NCBI RefSeq assembly: GCF_958295425.1
Contig: NC_081141.1
Location: 25,116,365 to 25,180,364 of the forward strand
Length of the DNA: 64,000 bases
From: Solea solea
Lineage: Eukaryota > Chordata > Actinopteri > Pleuronectiformes > Soleidae
Direction: 5' to 3'
Shown here: piece after piece, positions 37,469 to 49,124 of the stretch
How positions within the stretch are numbered: position 1 is the stretch's first letter
How the letters are laid out: each line of letters begins with the position of its first letter
Made by a program: the position numbers and the translations under genes
The notes under the pieces: model-generated
What the model saw: the letters and a program-made list of their open reading frames with translations, nothing else
Told to the model about the DNA's origin: nothing
The model's database searches: none

Positions 37469-39735
37469 GTAAGTACTGGGCTGACACGGCACGCATCCGC
37501 AGCAGGCTAACCAAAAAACGCTGACTGGCAAGTTCCCGTCGAGCTAACCCGTCTAACCACCATTGTTTGCCTCGAGACTAAATACTGGGACCGAGAGTGA
37601 GATCACGCCGCGTACTTACACAGACGGGATCTTTGATTTCCCTCGATCGCAGCTTGACGAGCCGTCCTCTAATTTGACGCCGCTGTGGCCGTAACAAGCA
37701 GACACTGTTGCTATAGTAATTGCAGACTTTCTCTCATGACACATTTTAACCTCGCCGGGTTCCCCACCTTGAACCCGTTACCCACAATGCCTTGCCTTGC
37801 TCCCAGGGGAGGTGCGGTCTGCATGTGCTTGTTCCCTCTCCCCGCTCTGAAACACAGCAATCACTCACCCGCGACAACAAGGACAGACAGTGTGGCAGCG
37901 AGACATCAGCAGACATGTACAAACTCTCTCTCGCTTCCATTATCGCACCTTTTTTTTTTCCAAATCAATTTGCATTTTAAAGACGTATTTGTTCCTGGGT
38001 TTAAACATGACAAGACACCACAGCACAACATAAAGGCAAACATGTCCTGCCCTTCACTCACAGAGCACCATGTTGGAATGGTTAGTGCTCTTCCCTCACA
38101 AAGGAAGAGATAATTCCACAATAGAAGAACAGTAGTAGCGTCTGAGCCACGTGGAGCTCTAGGGAGGAGATGTGGTTTAGAAGCGAGGCAGGGGTATGGC
38201 GAGCTGGGGTGGGTTTGGGATCAGAGCTGAGTGGGGACGGGGGGGGGTGGAGGGGGTGGGGACTCTGCACACAACAAGTGGCAGTTCGCTGTGTGGTCAG
38301 GGTGGCTGCCAAGCACTGGGCCTCTGGATTGCAGGGGACTGTTGAGGGGACTGTGGGGAGAGAGGCAGCGGGAGGAAGATGAGTGAAACAGGAAGGATGG
38401 CACCAGTTAAAGGACAGCTTACAGATGGGGAGTGGGGGGCGAGGGGGGGGGCCCCTCTAAACCCAGAAATTGGGTGTGTCCGGGCCTAAACGTGCCGTGC
38501 ACTCAGAGATAAAAACAAGAATTAAAAACGCGGCAGGGAAAAATCATGAGGTATGAAAACTCCCCAACAAGGAATCCGAGATGGAAGGAATTACTCAAAG
38601 AGACCCAGAGGCTGCACCTCACTGGTTATAAAATAAAGCATCCTTAGCTTTCGGCTAAACCACCACTGTGTAAAACTGAGGCCCGCCAATGAAATACGCT
38701 CAAAGTTACCGTCGTCGTACGTTAACATAATATTGGCAACAAAAGAACACTGGGGGAGGGACGACGTAGCGTTGAGGCCTCTATTCCACGTGACCCAGCC
38801 CAGCGATCCCACTGATGCGCTCGCTCCGTGGCTCTGAGAACACATGGCAGTAATTTAGGGCCCTATTTTGTACTTCCTAAAGCTAACATGCAGGATCAAC
38901 CACTTCCAGGGCACTCCCAAGGTTAAGTCCTTCTTGCCAAGTGACACAATAAACATGACAAACGAGACGCTCGGGGGGCCGGCAAGTTACCCTGGGCTCA
39001 CGCTCACGATGAGACCGCTGTCCTATCCAAGAGCGCCTCTTAAAAACACTCTGCATTAGCTTCACCGGGACAGAAAAATAAATTATTCCTTATTGCGTCC
39101 GTGCAGTCTTGGCGCTAACTTTTTCTGCAAGTAATCCTGCAGACTTTTTAGCGAGGCGAAGACAGACTGAATTATCTTTAGCACTTTAGGACGGTGGGAT
39201 GCCATTGGCTTTGTTCCCAGTAAACCATAGCCCTTTTTTTTATTTTTATTATTTCTCTAATGTAATAAACCAGGACTGTATTCCAGGGAATATAAATGCA
39301 GCGATACTTTTTTTGCCTTCACAATAAATGTCACGATGGAGTCCTTAGCCCCAGAGTAACCTATATACAGACAGTAAGTTCCATGGAGTTGTAATGACAG
39401 AGTATTTCCACTGTATCATTACCTCTTGGGTGCAATTTAAAGACTCATGAGTGGCCCTTTTTTTTGTTTTTAACATGCTTACCCTTTTGTTTTTGTGCAC
39501 TGCTCCCTGTCACCACCCATATAGTCTTGTATATGCATGGTTATCTATTGTTAGCCGTCCATTTGTCCTGAAATCTGTCTTTTCCTTTTGTGTACGGCCG
39601 CTTCTCGAGTGCTTTCTGTGGATGTTTCAAAGCGTCTTCAGAACGCTCGCTTGCTTCTGGTGTTCCACAATCTTTCAAAGTCGTAATCAAAGTCGCACTT
39701 TTGTCCCCTCTCTGTCCGTCCGTCTCTCTCAGCAG
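37469..39735 (+). other. mef2c: intron after the alpha exons (2.3 kb)
   Basis: The donor is gtaagt, and the acceptor lies in CTCTCTCAGCAG. It contains no gene and no large repeat. A G-rich stretch lies at about 38176-38455. The upstream frame running into the next exon (from 39451) is intronic, because it lacks MEF2 similarity before 39736. Confidence 0.8.
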
Positions 39736-39913
39736 GCCGTCCCCCCATCAAACTACGACATGCCCGTGTCCATTCCTGTTAGCAACCAGAACAATCTCAT
39801 CTACAGCCATCCCGGAGGTTCCCTAGGCAACCACAACCTGTTGCCACTGGCGCACCACGGCCTACAGAGAAACAGCATGTCTCCTGGAGTTACACACAGA
39901 CCTCCCAGTGCAG
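39736..39913 (+). CDS. mef2c: mef2c exon after alpha ([12 protein letters not shown]..)
   Basis: Encodes residues 135-193 and the first base of 194: [16 protein letters not shown] at the start, [18 protein letters not shown] at the end. This is the first part of the transactivation region. The acceptor is a tandem CAGCAG, so an extra Gln could be included by using 39733 as exon start; 39736 was chosen because mammalian MEF2C reads AVPPP directly after either alpha exon. The donor is gtaact (phase 1), weaker than the others. By recall the human protein has NT after PSAG, and the fish splice seems to lack it. Confidence 0.95.
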
Positions 39914-39974
39914 GTAACTTGCATCCACACACCCATGTACATGCTGTTGTCCCATAGACACGCGTAAAAAGTGT

Positions 39975-40326
39975 ATTCAGGCATGTAGACGTGGTCAAAC
40001 CCGAGCATCAGAGTGTGGAAGACGGGTGATTTAAGTGGCTTAGTATGTGGCACGGTTGTTGGCGCCAGGTGGTTTGAGTATTTCAGAAACTGCTGACCTC
40101 CGACAATTTTCACTCACAACCAGAGAGAACGCCCCCAAAAGAAAAAATAAAATAGTGAACATATCCAGTGAATGACAGATTCCAGAGGTCAGTAACCTGC
40201 AGGAGTAACGCTAACTAGCACTCAGGTACTGAAGACCATCAAACCCTAGGGCAGATGAGCTATAGCAGCGGACGACCACACGGGGGTGCCACTCTGTGTA
40301 CCTAATAAAGTGGCCGGTGAGCGTCC
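39975..40326 (+). mobile_element. Tc1-like relic, internally deleted
   Basis: Recognisable pieces of a fish Tc1-like element in order: CATGTAGACGTGGTCAAACC, CGAGCATCAGAGTGTGG, GTATTTCAGAAACTGCTGAC, CATATCCAGTGAATG, AGCGGACGACCACACGGG and the terminal TGTACCTAATAAAGTGGCCG. Most of the transposase and the 5' inverted terminus are missing. It inserted in the intron just after the exon ending at 39913. The match is from memory of the family consensus. Confidence 0.75.
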
Positions 40327-40907
40327 ACTCACATATTGCTCGCTCAGAGTTGTGTGATGATTTAGTGACACAGAAGACATTCTCAGTTTGATTTAATGTG
40401 AGTTTTCTGCACACTGCGATGCCCGGCCCCCGCGTAGAAGCGTCCAGTCAGCTGGTGACATCAGTAAATCAGGCCTGTTGGCTTGTTATTGTTGTCTAAA
40501 GTCCTTTTTCTGTCCCTCTGGTCTGAAGGCTGCTGCCCACACGCGCACCCTGTCATTACAACTGGATGCTCTGAAGCGCCAGCGTAAACTAAATATGAGT
40601 TTTGGCACTCGCAGCGTCCACACCAAACCACACGTGTCCCGGACCCTCCCACTCCTCCACCTCACACGGCTTAAAAATAATAATGTGCCATTTTTCTTGG
40701 ACGGCGGGGCATAATGAATCCAGCTCGCAGTGTGTTGAGGTTTCCAGTGGGAAAGTGTAACACTTCTGGTATCAGTGATAGAATTCGTGTTAGTTTCTTG
40801 AAAGGCGAGCGAGACCTGAGACAGGAGTTTACCGTGGATGTTCCGTGGGTGTCTGTGCTCTAACGGGCTTCTCTCTCCTGTGCTCCACTCTCGCTTTCAT
40901 CTTTCAG

Positions 40908-40955
40908 GTGGCCTCATGGGTGCTGACCTCACCACTGGCGCAGGCACCAGTGCTG
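40908..40955 (+). CDS. mef2c: mef2c short 48-nt exon (GLMGADLTTGAGTSAG)
   Basis: Encodes residues 194 (completed) to 209 and the first base of 210, reading GGLMGADLTTGAGTSAG, which by recall aligns with human GGLMGGDLTSGAGTSAG. The acceptor is CATCTTTCAG and the donor gtaaga; phase 1 at both ends, so skipping would keep the frame. Too short to show as its own reading frame, it was found by bridging PSAG and NGYG of the neighbours. It is flanked by 1.0 kb and 4.3 kb introns. Confidence 0.93.
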
Positions 40956-43286
40956 GTAAGAATGGCCTCCTCACACACACATATGGCACCCACTCACCCA
41001 CTCGAGGCCATAAATTGCATGACTAATAGCAACCCAAACCCAAATGGAGATTCTGTCCATGGTGTGTTGATGTTAGCGGTCGTGCAGTTCATCTGGGAAT
41101 GTTTGCACAGCGCTCGCCTTGTGAAACATCCTGTCTGCGTTGGGCTATAAAACGCTAGAACAAGTGTGGGGAAACAAATAAAAACTGCACGATGTGCTCG
41201 GGCGGCAGATTGACTGACAGGTAATCAGCCGACTTTTTTGGTTTTCGGCTTCTCTTTGCCGCCGAGCAGCTTACTTTCCCTTTTTTTGCATTTTGATTTT
41301 TGAGTGTAAATTAAAAACGTCAACACCCGCCGCGCCTAATTGGAGCGAGACAAACTCGCCAAACAATAACCGCATGTGTGTGTGTGTGTGTGCGCCGGAT
41401 TCATTCAGACGGCGCTCGCCGTGCGATATTGATCCCACGGAGCAGGAGAACAACCCGCGTCTGAGAACTCTTATGTGTTAGCTTCTGTGTGTCAGTGGAT
41501 CTGTCCCCGGGGACATGTCAGGACCGAGTTTATGGCACATTTGAAATGGTTAAATTTTACAGCCTTGGCAGAGCAGAGTGTGAAATGGAGAGAATGGGGA
41601 GGGTAGGGGGGGTCAACGGGGCACAGCTGGGCAGCCCTGTCTGGCCCCTGGGGCACCGTCACAAGGGGGTCACTGCCTGGGTTTCTCTGTCTGGTCACTC
41701 GCACTCGCACATACGCACACACGCGCACAACGGGGCCACTTGTTGCGGCGTGTGTTCGGTCCACGGCATGCTGCGGAGTCCGAGATTCAAACGTGGCCTT
41801 TGTGTCGCCGTGCCCGAGTGGAACAGAGGCGCACTGTGAGAGCCGCGCGTCGCTCAGCAGCGGCCTAAAAAACACGACACTGAGGGAAACACAGAGAGAG
41901 AGAGGGAGAGAGGGAGTCGTGTCAGAACTAAAAGATTCCATTCAAAGCGCTCTTAAATCTCATCTGTGTGTGTGTGTGTGTGTGTGTTGAAGGAGTAGTG
42001 ATGAATATCCACTGATGGCTGAAGCATGTGTGCAGAGGAGAAACAGTGGTTGAACACAGATGGAAGTGTTCTGTGGACTTGGTCAGCCATTTTAATGATG
42101 TTCCTCCACGAGTGAGTCAGTGTGAGGTGGCCCAGCCACCGCGGCACCGCCAGCCGCCGCTCCTCGCCGTGTGTTTTGATAAGCTCGTTGTACAACAGCT
42201 GTCTGGCCTGTGGACGCAGATGTAGGGCCGTGTGTTGTTGAATGTGTGTCTGAGTGCGCTGTAACACCTCCTTTTGTCTTCTACGTCTTGTAGTTTCATT
42301 TCTCGCTATATACGTGAGATTAGCATCACCGAGTTCCTCCAAAGCAGAGAAAAATAGTCCTCGTGTGAATTGACTTTATATATTCCATCCTCAGATCCTC
42401 CTTTGAGTTGTTTTTAATTTTCTTTAATATCATTTTCCCATTCCTCGTGATGAAGCTGCAATTAGTTCCAATTTCTGGGGGAGAAAAGAAACAACACAAA
42501 GTCTGTTTTGTTGTCGGTTGCCGAGCAACAGCGTCTTCATAAACCTCTATTTGCCCGCGCGGTGTACAAACGAAACTTTGTAGCGATACGCTGTCGTATA
42601 CGCTGAGTTAACGCAAATTAAATATAACATTAGATCGAGGTGTGTACTCGTGTGTGTGTGTGTGCGTTAACACACATTAATCCGTCAAGTCGTTTGCCAG
42701 CGAGGAGCGAGAGAGAGAGAGAGAACGTGAGTGAAGGAGACAGACAGAGAGCTGATGAAGCGAGCTCCAAACCAAGTACCCCCAGCATGTGAAAACCTCC
42801 CACCTCCATTTGTACAATTATGTAGCTGTCATCTATGCTGCGCTCAGCACTCCAAAAGCACCGAGTGGATTTAACAAGAAGCCCCGGTCGCCTCTCACCT
42901 TGATCACACTCCAATTACTCCCTCAGATAAATTACACACGCGCGCCGCGTCTTTGAGACGCGAGCCGGTCAAAATCACGCGCACGCGCGGAAGAAGAAAA
43001 GAGAAAGAAGGAGAAGAAGAAATAATAACTGACAACTGACAAAGTCAGGGCTCATCGGTCTGTTTGAGTCTTGGCAGCGTCCCAGATGTACAAGCTGTAA
43101 GTGTGAACAGGCCTGTGACACCTTTCGTTCAGTTGGAGAATTTGGGGTTGAATGCACAAACCGCAACGGAAGCGTGTGTGTGTGTATGGGGGAATAGGAT
43201 GGAGTGTGCCTGTTAGACCACAACAGGACATTAGAAATATTTTCAGTAACAGTGAAATGTATTCACATTTAACCACACCTCTCCTT

Positions 43287-43317
<31 letters not shown>

Positions 43318-45291
43318 CAGACACACACACACAGAGAGAGACAAACACGTGCATCTCGTAGTCCGTCCTTCCTCACACACAGAGTCAGTTTGCAGTGCAC
43401 CCTCCAGCTATGACCTCAGGTGTCCCTTTAACACCTCTGCAATCACACAAAGCAAGTTTATCAGAATCTCAGATCAGGTGTTGCTCTCTGTGCGCGTTAG
43501 TTAGTGGCCGAGCATACTCCTGCCCGGGCTGTTTAATTTTGGTACTTCCTCTACATGGCTGACACCAAGCCATGTGTCACCGTTTGATTCGAGGGGGGGG
43601 GGGGGGGGGGAGGGAGGTGGCAGGGGTGCAAACCAAGATGCATCAGCGTGCAGTTCACCTAAATGTCCTTCGCCGCGATTCCAGTCGCAGCCCTTTCCTC
43701 GCTCTCTTCATTATCTCGCACATGCACTGTTCTGAAGTGCTTAAGCACTATAGCCAGTGCCACTCATGATCACAGTCAACTATAGGAGCATAATTGACCG
43801 GACTCACGGGGGGGGGGGGTGGCAGCACACAGATGTCGGATGAAACGTCTCCGAGATGAAGTCCGTGTCATCTTGACCAAAGTGTGTATTAATGCCTCTC
43901 TCTCTCTCTCTCTTTTGATTCATTTGTACAGAAACACTGATGTACTTCCTGCTGAGTTATTTACCAAAGTGTGTGTGTGTGCACGTGTGTGTGTGTGTGT
44001 GTGTGTGTGCTTGTCTCATTCATCTGGCTCCACATGCACCCACTCAATCTCACAAAGTGCCAGCCACGGGAATAAGAGAGCGGGAAAACTGAAGAGGCAG
44101 CTGCCTCTTTGCCAGTGCGAGATTGACACTCGAAGTGAGAGGGTCCAATACAGAACACACACGTGCATCCACACGTAGGAGCTGCCGCACGGTCACATTG
44201 TGCTCATGTACTCTTAGAAAAAAAAGGCACACGTGAAACTGTACAATAACGCACACAACGTCAGCTGACACACACACACACATAGTGTTTTCTCTCGCCA
44301 CCGCTAGTGGTCGTTTGCTCTTCGGAGTTGTTGAAATTGAGCTTTTTCAGACTTTTCATTTCCAAACAACAAAAAAAAAAAACCCTCGCTCTCAAATTAA
44401 ACAAAGATCAGCGAGGGGAAATTGCCCTGGAAGACATCTGCGACTCATTTTCCCCCCCCCTGGAGTATATGATTAGGAAATTCATTTATGTCTAACGTAT
44501 AATTCCTGCCTGTCTTTCAAGTGGGAACGTCCACACAGCGGCCCTGTGTTCTGTCCCGCGAGGAGAAGGAAGGACTAGTCAGGGGGGAAAAACAGCCTGT
44601 GGGATTAGGGTTAGAAACAAAGACGTTGTTGCTCGCAAGAATGCTCCGCTCTCTGTGTTTTTTAATGACGTTGCTAGGATTTGGCCCCACCGGTTTTTTT
44701 GAGGGGAGTGAATGGGTGCTGCACTCGGGCCCTCTGTACTTAGGGAATGCAGATCTGGTGGCAGTCCCAAAGGCAGGGTCTTTGTCTGGAAGAACCACAT
44801 GTGTTTAACTGTGATGGCCAAATGATGGGTCCCATCCCTCGCTGTGGTCTCGCGACCCGTAATTAGATGTTTTTACACAAATCCCTGGCTGTTGCAGGGC
44901 ACATGTAGCCTTAACCGTCAGTCGTCTCTGGTCTCCGTGCTCTCGTCGGCGTGATCGTCATCATCAAGGCACAAAAAACAACTAAAAAATGGAATGTGTG
45001 AGTGCGTTTGAGTATTTTAAGTCGTCCTCTTACTGGTGAGCTCACAGACCTTGTGAAGTTCACCACAGGAAGTCGTAGTGACACAGAAAAACCCCCAAAA
45101 AATGAGCACAAGGTGCAAATGGACTCCTGTCGTTCTTAATTAGGCTGCACCGTCATGGACAGCGGGACTTCTAGGGTTCATTAAACTTCACGAAACAGGT
45201 TTTAAAACACGTGGTTCATAATACAATTCAAGAATATCGGCGTGCCTAATGTTTTGCTTCCCCTCCCCGTCCCTTTTTTTTTCCCTTATAG
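40956..45291 (+). other. mef2c: intron (4.3 kb)
   Basis: No gene or recognisable transposon. It holds GT microsatellites at about 41376-41391, 41966-41987, 43286-43312 and 43970-44009, and a G homopolymer at about 43592-43610. A complex stretch at 44517-44820 is open on both strands but shows no known protein; it is left as non-coding. Confidence 0.75.
43970..44009. repeat. (GT)n microsatellite, interrupted
   Basis: Two GT runs separated by GCACGT. Confidence 0.9.
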
Positions 45292-45464
45292 GAAACGGGT
45301 ATGGAAACCACCGCAACTCGCCTGGTCTGCTGGTCTCTCCGGGTGGCATGAACAAGAACATGCAGCCAAAGTCTCCCCCACCGATGAACCTCGGCATGAA
45401 CAACCGCAAGCCCGACCTACGCGTGCTCATCCCTCCTGGCGCCAAGAACAACATGCCCTCCATT
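45292..45464 (+). CDS. mef2c: mef2c exon with [23 protein letters not shown]
   Basis: Encodes residue 210 (completed) to 267, from [17 protein letters not shown] through [19 protein letters not shown] to NMPSI. The segment is among the most conserved parts outside the DNA-binding domain and contains SP sites plus a basic [10 protein letters not shown] stretch. The acceptor is TTCCCTTATAG and the donor gtgagt. Entry is phase 1 and exit phase 0. It joins either the beta microexon or the next constitutive exon without changing frame. Confidence 0.96.
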
Positions 45465-45727
45465 GTGAGTAATCCCTTTTTTATTCCTCTTTTTTGTCTC
45501 ATCATCATCATCATCCCGCCTTTGACCCCCCCCCCTCATGTTTCTTTTGTATCAGACTGATGCACACGTGTGTGTTCTCCCATCCCTGATATTTCGATAT
45601 CTCTTCCCGTGTTCAGTTAGTCGTGACATTAGTCGCCTCCTAGAATTGATTCCTCGATTCCTCACTTACGTCTGTATTCTTCATTCATTTGCATTTATCA
45701 TCCCCTCCGCTTTTTACATCCAATCAG

Positions 45728-45751
45728 TCCGAGGATGTCGATCTGCTGCTG
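45728..45751 (+). CDS. mef2c: mef2c beta microexon (SEDVDLLL)
   Basis: Twenty-four nt encoding exactly SEDVDLLL, the beta exon of vertebrate MEF2 genes, an acidic segment that raises transactivation and is included mainly in neurons in mammals. It has an ATCCAATCAG acceptor and gtgagt donor, and 263 bp and 897 bp flanking introns. Being a multiple of three with phase 0 ends, it can be skipped cleanly. The eight residues and both splice sites make the call firm despite the small size. Confidence 0.96.
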
Positions 45752-46477
45752 GTGAGTCGGATTGCTGTTGAAATTTAGCAATTAATAATTAGATTAGAAG
45801 TAGATGTGAGCAGAAACTCGTAGCAACACATACTGTACCTGGTAGAAGTGATAGCAACCTCTTCATTTGTGCTCCATTTATTTATTTATTTATTTATTTT
45901 TGCTGTAATTAATGTCTTTATTACAGCAAGATACAGGTTTTTAAAGAACAGTAACTTTAACCTTTATTGTTGCTGACTGCGCTGAAGATGAGGCCTCACG
46001 TGGCATCTTCTGAGGGCCCATAGTGCCATCCAGTGGCGTGTCAGCGTAAAAGCAGCCTGGCCTCTTTCTTCCCTCAGCCCCTGCCTCCCCTCTCTCTCCC
46101 TCCCTCTCTCTCTCTTCCCATCACTCCCTTCATCTTCACGCCTGCGTATGGACTTTTTCTGTTGCACGCTCACAGCTTTTTTTAATCGATCGCGACATTT
46201 AAGAAAAAGACAAAAATGATAAAAGAAAAGGTAACAAAGAGTCGTTTTGAATCCCTGATATTCTGCCAAAACCATCCCCTCTGCCACAGTCAAGTGCTTC
46301 TCCTTTGCCATCGCTAGCCCGCGTTGCTGTGGAGACTGACGGCGTTACTATAGCGACAGTGGGCCCTTTCGGAAAGGCTGGTAAATGATAGGGTTGGCAG
46401 GGTTCAGCCGCGCCGCACGTTAAGTAATTAATTTGCTCAGAAGTTGGCATCGCGTTCATTTTCTCAGCATCTGTTGA

Positions 46478-46816
<339 letters not shown>

Positions 46817-47004
46817 TAGCAGTCCTGTTTACAAAGTCCTGCACACGTTTCAAACACAAGTCCATTCAGTATGAGCTGCTCTTGAAGTTTGGTGTCATGC
46901 AAAAGTCCAACAGCAGAGGGTGCTATTGTCTCAGCCATAAATGCTCGCTGCAACGTCTTTGCACAAGCCCATAATCTACATCCTGTCGTCTCTTTCCTTC
47001 TCAG

Positions 47005-47140
47005 AGTATTCCCTGAATAGTGCAGATCTGTCCTCCCTGTCTGGCTACAACAGTGGCAGCTCCCTTCACCTGGGCTCGATGAGTGGCTGGCAACAGCAAC
47101 ACCTTCAGAACATGCAGCATTCAGCCCTCGGCCAGCTCGG
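47005..47140 (+). CDS. mef2c: mef2c exon [23 protein letters not shown]
   Basis: Encodes residue 319 (Glu, completed) to 363 and two bases of 364, with [19 protein letters not shown] and [20 protein letters not shown], a Ser/Gln-rich part of the transactivation region. The acceptor is CCTTCTCAG after a 226-bp intron; the donor is gtgagt, phase 2. The frame fits both the full final exon and its gamma-minus form. Confidence 0.96.
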
Positions 47141-47339
47141 GTGAGTGTCCGGGCGTTTGTGGTCTCACTGTATTTATTTATTTCCGGTATAAAAAAAATG
47201 TAGCCAAGGACGTTGGACAAAAAAAAAAAAATCACCACTAGGGGGAACTGTTTTTGAATGGACGTCTATGGGACAATGAGCTGTACCTCACCGCACTTGA
47301 TTTATAACGTCACTATTTACACATTTAACAGTCTAAATC

Positions 47340-47682
47340 GCTAGTTTCAGATCTTAGCATAAAGAAAAATGGCATAATAACCTATTATTATTATTATTAT
47401 TGTTTTTCCCCATTTTCTTGAGAAAAATCTGTGCAATTTCAAGAATATTAGGCTTAATTTACCATTTAAACATGCATCACAACTCACAGACCACAGTGAA
47501 TCTATAAAGGCACAGAACAGTTAGTCACAGGTATCTGGAAGTGAAAAATAAAGTATTTCACATTACGATTAAATTCTAATTGTAATGTGAAATTTTCACA
47601 AATACACAAATTCATCCTGCGGGCCGGATTGGATCCTCTGGTGGGCTGGTTCTGGCCCACGGCTGCATGTTTGACACTCCTG
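47340..47682 (+). mobile_element. hAT-type MITE fragment in last intron
   Basis: The distal part GCGGGCCGGATTGGATCCTC, GGGCTGGTTCTGGCCCAC and TGCATGTTTGACACTCCTG is the well-known 3' end of a fish non-autonomous hAT-like family, ending CCTG at 47682. AT-rich sequence upstream, including TATTTCACATTACGATTAAA, fits its interior. The expected 5' end was not found, so the element is truncated. The left edge is approximate. Confidence 0.6.
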
Positions 47683-47765
47683 ATGTAGACACAGATGTTT
47701 GTGTACGTGACACCCTGCACCCTGCATCTCTGTAACCCTCTCGCCTTCTGCTCTCCCTCCCACAG

Positions 47766-48114
47766 AAATTGCTCTAACTCTCACCTGTGTCAGGGTTCAA
47801 ATCTCTCGCTGCCCTCTGCTCAGAGCCTGCACATCAAGTCGGAACCTGTTTCTCCTCCCAGAGATCGCACCAACAGCACGTCGGGGGGCTACGGCGGCGG
47901 CGTGCCGCCTCCCCAGAACGCCTCGTCCCGCCAGGACTCGGGGCGCTCTCCCGTCGACAGCCTGAGCAGCTGTAGCAGCTCCCACGAGGGCAGCGACCGC
48001 GACGAGCACAGGAACGAGTTCCACTCGCCCCTGGGACTGGTCCGGCCCGCGCTGGACGAACGCGAGAGCCCGTCCATCAAGCGGGTGCGCCTGTCAGAAG
48101 GATGGGCAACATGA
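47766..48114 (+). CDS. mef2c: mef2c terminal coding exon with gamma segment
   Basis: Encodes residue 364 (completed) to 479 and TGA. The first 96 nt (47766-47861) are the gamma segment with [11 protein letters not shown]: Lys388 and Ser393 match human Lys391/Ser396, a phospho-dependent SUMO switch that represses activity. An internal acceptor, TTTCTCCTCCCAG ending at 47861, would remove exactly these 32 codons in frame, as in mammals. Then follow a Gly/Pro-rich stretch ([10 protein letters not shown]) replacing the mammalian PSRYPQHTRHE, conserved [14 protein letters not shown] and the nuclear-localisation end [11 protein letters not shown]. CpG-rich third positions mark 47880-48090. Confidence 0.97.
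47862..47863 (+). promoter_or_regulatory. mef2c: alternative 3' splice site (gamma-minus)
   Basis: The bases before 47862 read CCTGTTTCTCCTCCCAG, a good acceptor inside coding sequence. Using it after the donor at 47140 keeps phase and rebuilds a Gly codon, joining QLG to DRTNS. The 96-nt difference equals the mammalian gamma region (32 residues, human 368-399 as I recall). Confidence 0.75.
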
Positions 48115-49090
48115 TAGCACTGTCTTCTCCCCCCTCCTCCCCCCCCACGGTGCCCCAACAACGCATCGTCACAGTGCCCCAAAGTCACTCACTCACTGCC
48201 CGACCCCACGGCCTCGCTCCTTTTATCTCTTCAATGCTGAAGGAAAGAAAAGGGAACACCCCTTTTCATGAATCTGTTTGTAATTCTTTTTATTTTTCAT
48301 TTTCCTTTTTTTTTCCGAGTGTGTGTGCGTGTGCGTGCGTGTGCGTGCGTGTGCTATACATATTGACATTATATAATGCAGTGGGGGTGTTGTAATGGGA
48401 GGGCGGGCGTTGATCGGGACGGGGATCGGAGGGCGTTTTTGTTTGGGGGGGGGGGGGGAACTATGCATACATCGTATCGTGTGTGGATTTAAAAAAGAAA
48501 AAGGAAAAAAAGAGAGTCACGTATGCATATATCTTTTACACGTGTGTGTGTGTGTGTGTACATATATGCATATCAACAAATAAGCAGCGACAAAACGGAA
48601 TTAAAAAATAGTCAGGTACTCTGTTTCAGAAAACATACTTAACAATGTTGCCTCAGCGATATATCAGTGACTAAAGACGAAAACAGGAGAAAAAACGCGG
48701 AAAAAAAAGTTGGTTTGTTTGGTTTTTTTTTTGCATAAACATGAGTGTGTGTGTGTCCAGTGGATAAACAAAAAAAAACATCTTAGCACTTGAGTTGGAC
48801 AAAAACAATACATGTGTACAGTGTCGGTTTCATTGCTATATTACCCTCTCTCTCTCTCTCTCTCTCTCTCGCTCTCGCTCTGCGGTTCTCCCTTGCAAAA
48901 AAAAAAATGTGTGTTAACATTTAGATGATGTCATGTTGCAGGTTCAACGTATTTATGTAAATATAAAGGGTCAAGGGGGGGGGGGGGGGAAGGGCAGGGG
49001 TCAAGTCGCCGGCCATTTACAAGGTTTATTTACTCACTCAATGGGAAAAAGCTTTTATGCAACATTTGAAGGACTGTACAGGTAAACAGA

Positions 49091-49124
49091 CGCGCGCGCG
49101 TGCGTGTGTGTGTGTGTGTGTGTG
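49091..49124. repeat. (CG)/(TG)n microsatellite in 3' UTR
   Basis: Alternating CGCGCGCGTGCG followed by about 11 GT units. Purine-pyrimidine alternation of this kind can adopt left-handed DNA. Confidence 0.85.

Noticed and set aside
38060..38110. Short resemblance to a dispersed fish repeat (GGTTAGTGCTCTTCCCTCAC)
   Set aside because: Too short and diverged to separate from chance.
39451..39735. Upstream extension of the frame into the exon at 39736
   Set aside because: The extension has no MEF2 similarity, while a CAG acceptor at the MEF2 boundary is clear; it is intron.
44517..44820. Overlapping open frames of 93-95 codons on both strands
   Set aside because: Neither resembles a known protein, no splice sites frame it, and it lies within a mef2c intron. 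Kept as non-coding.
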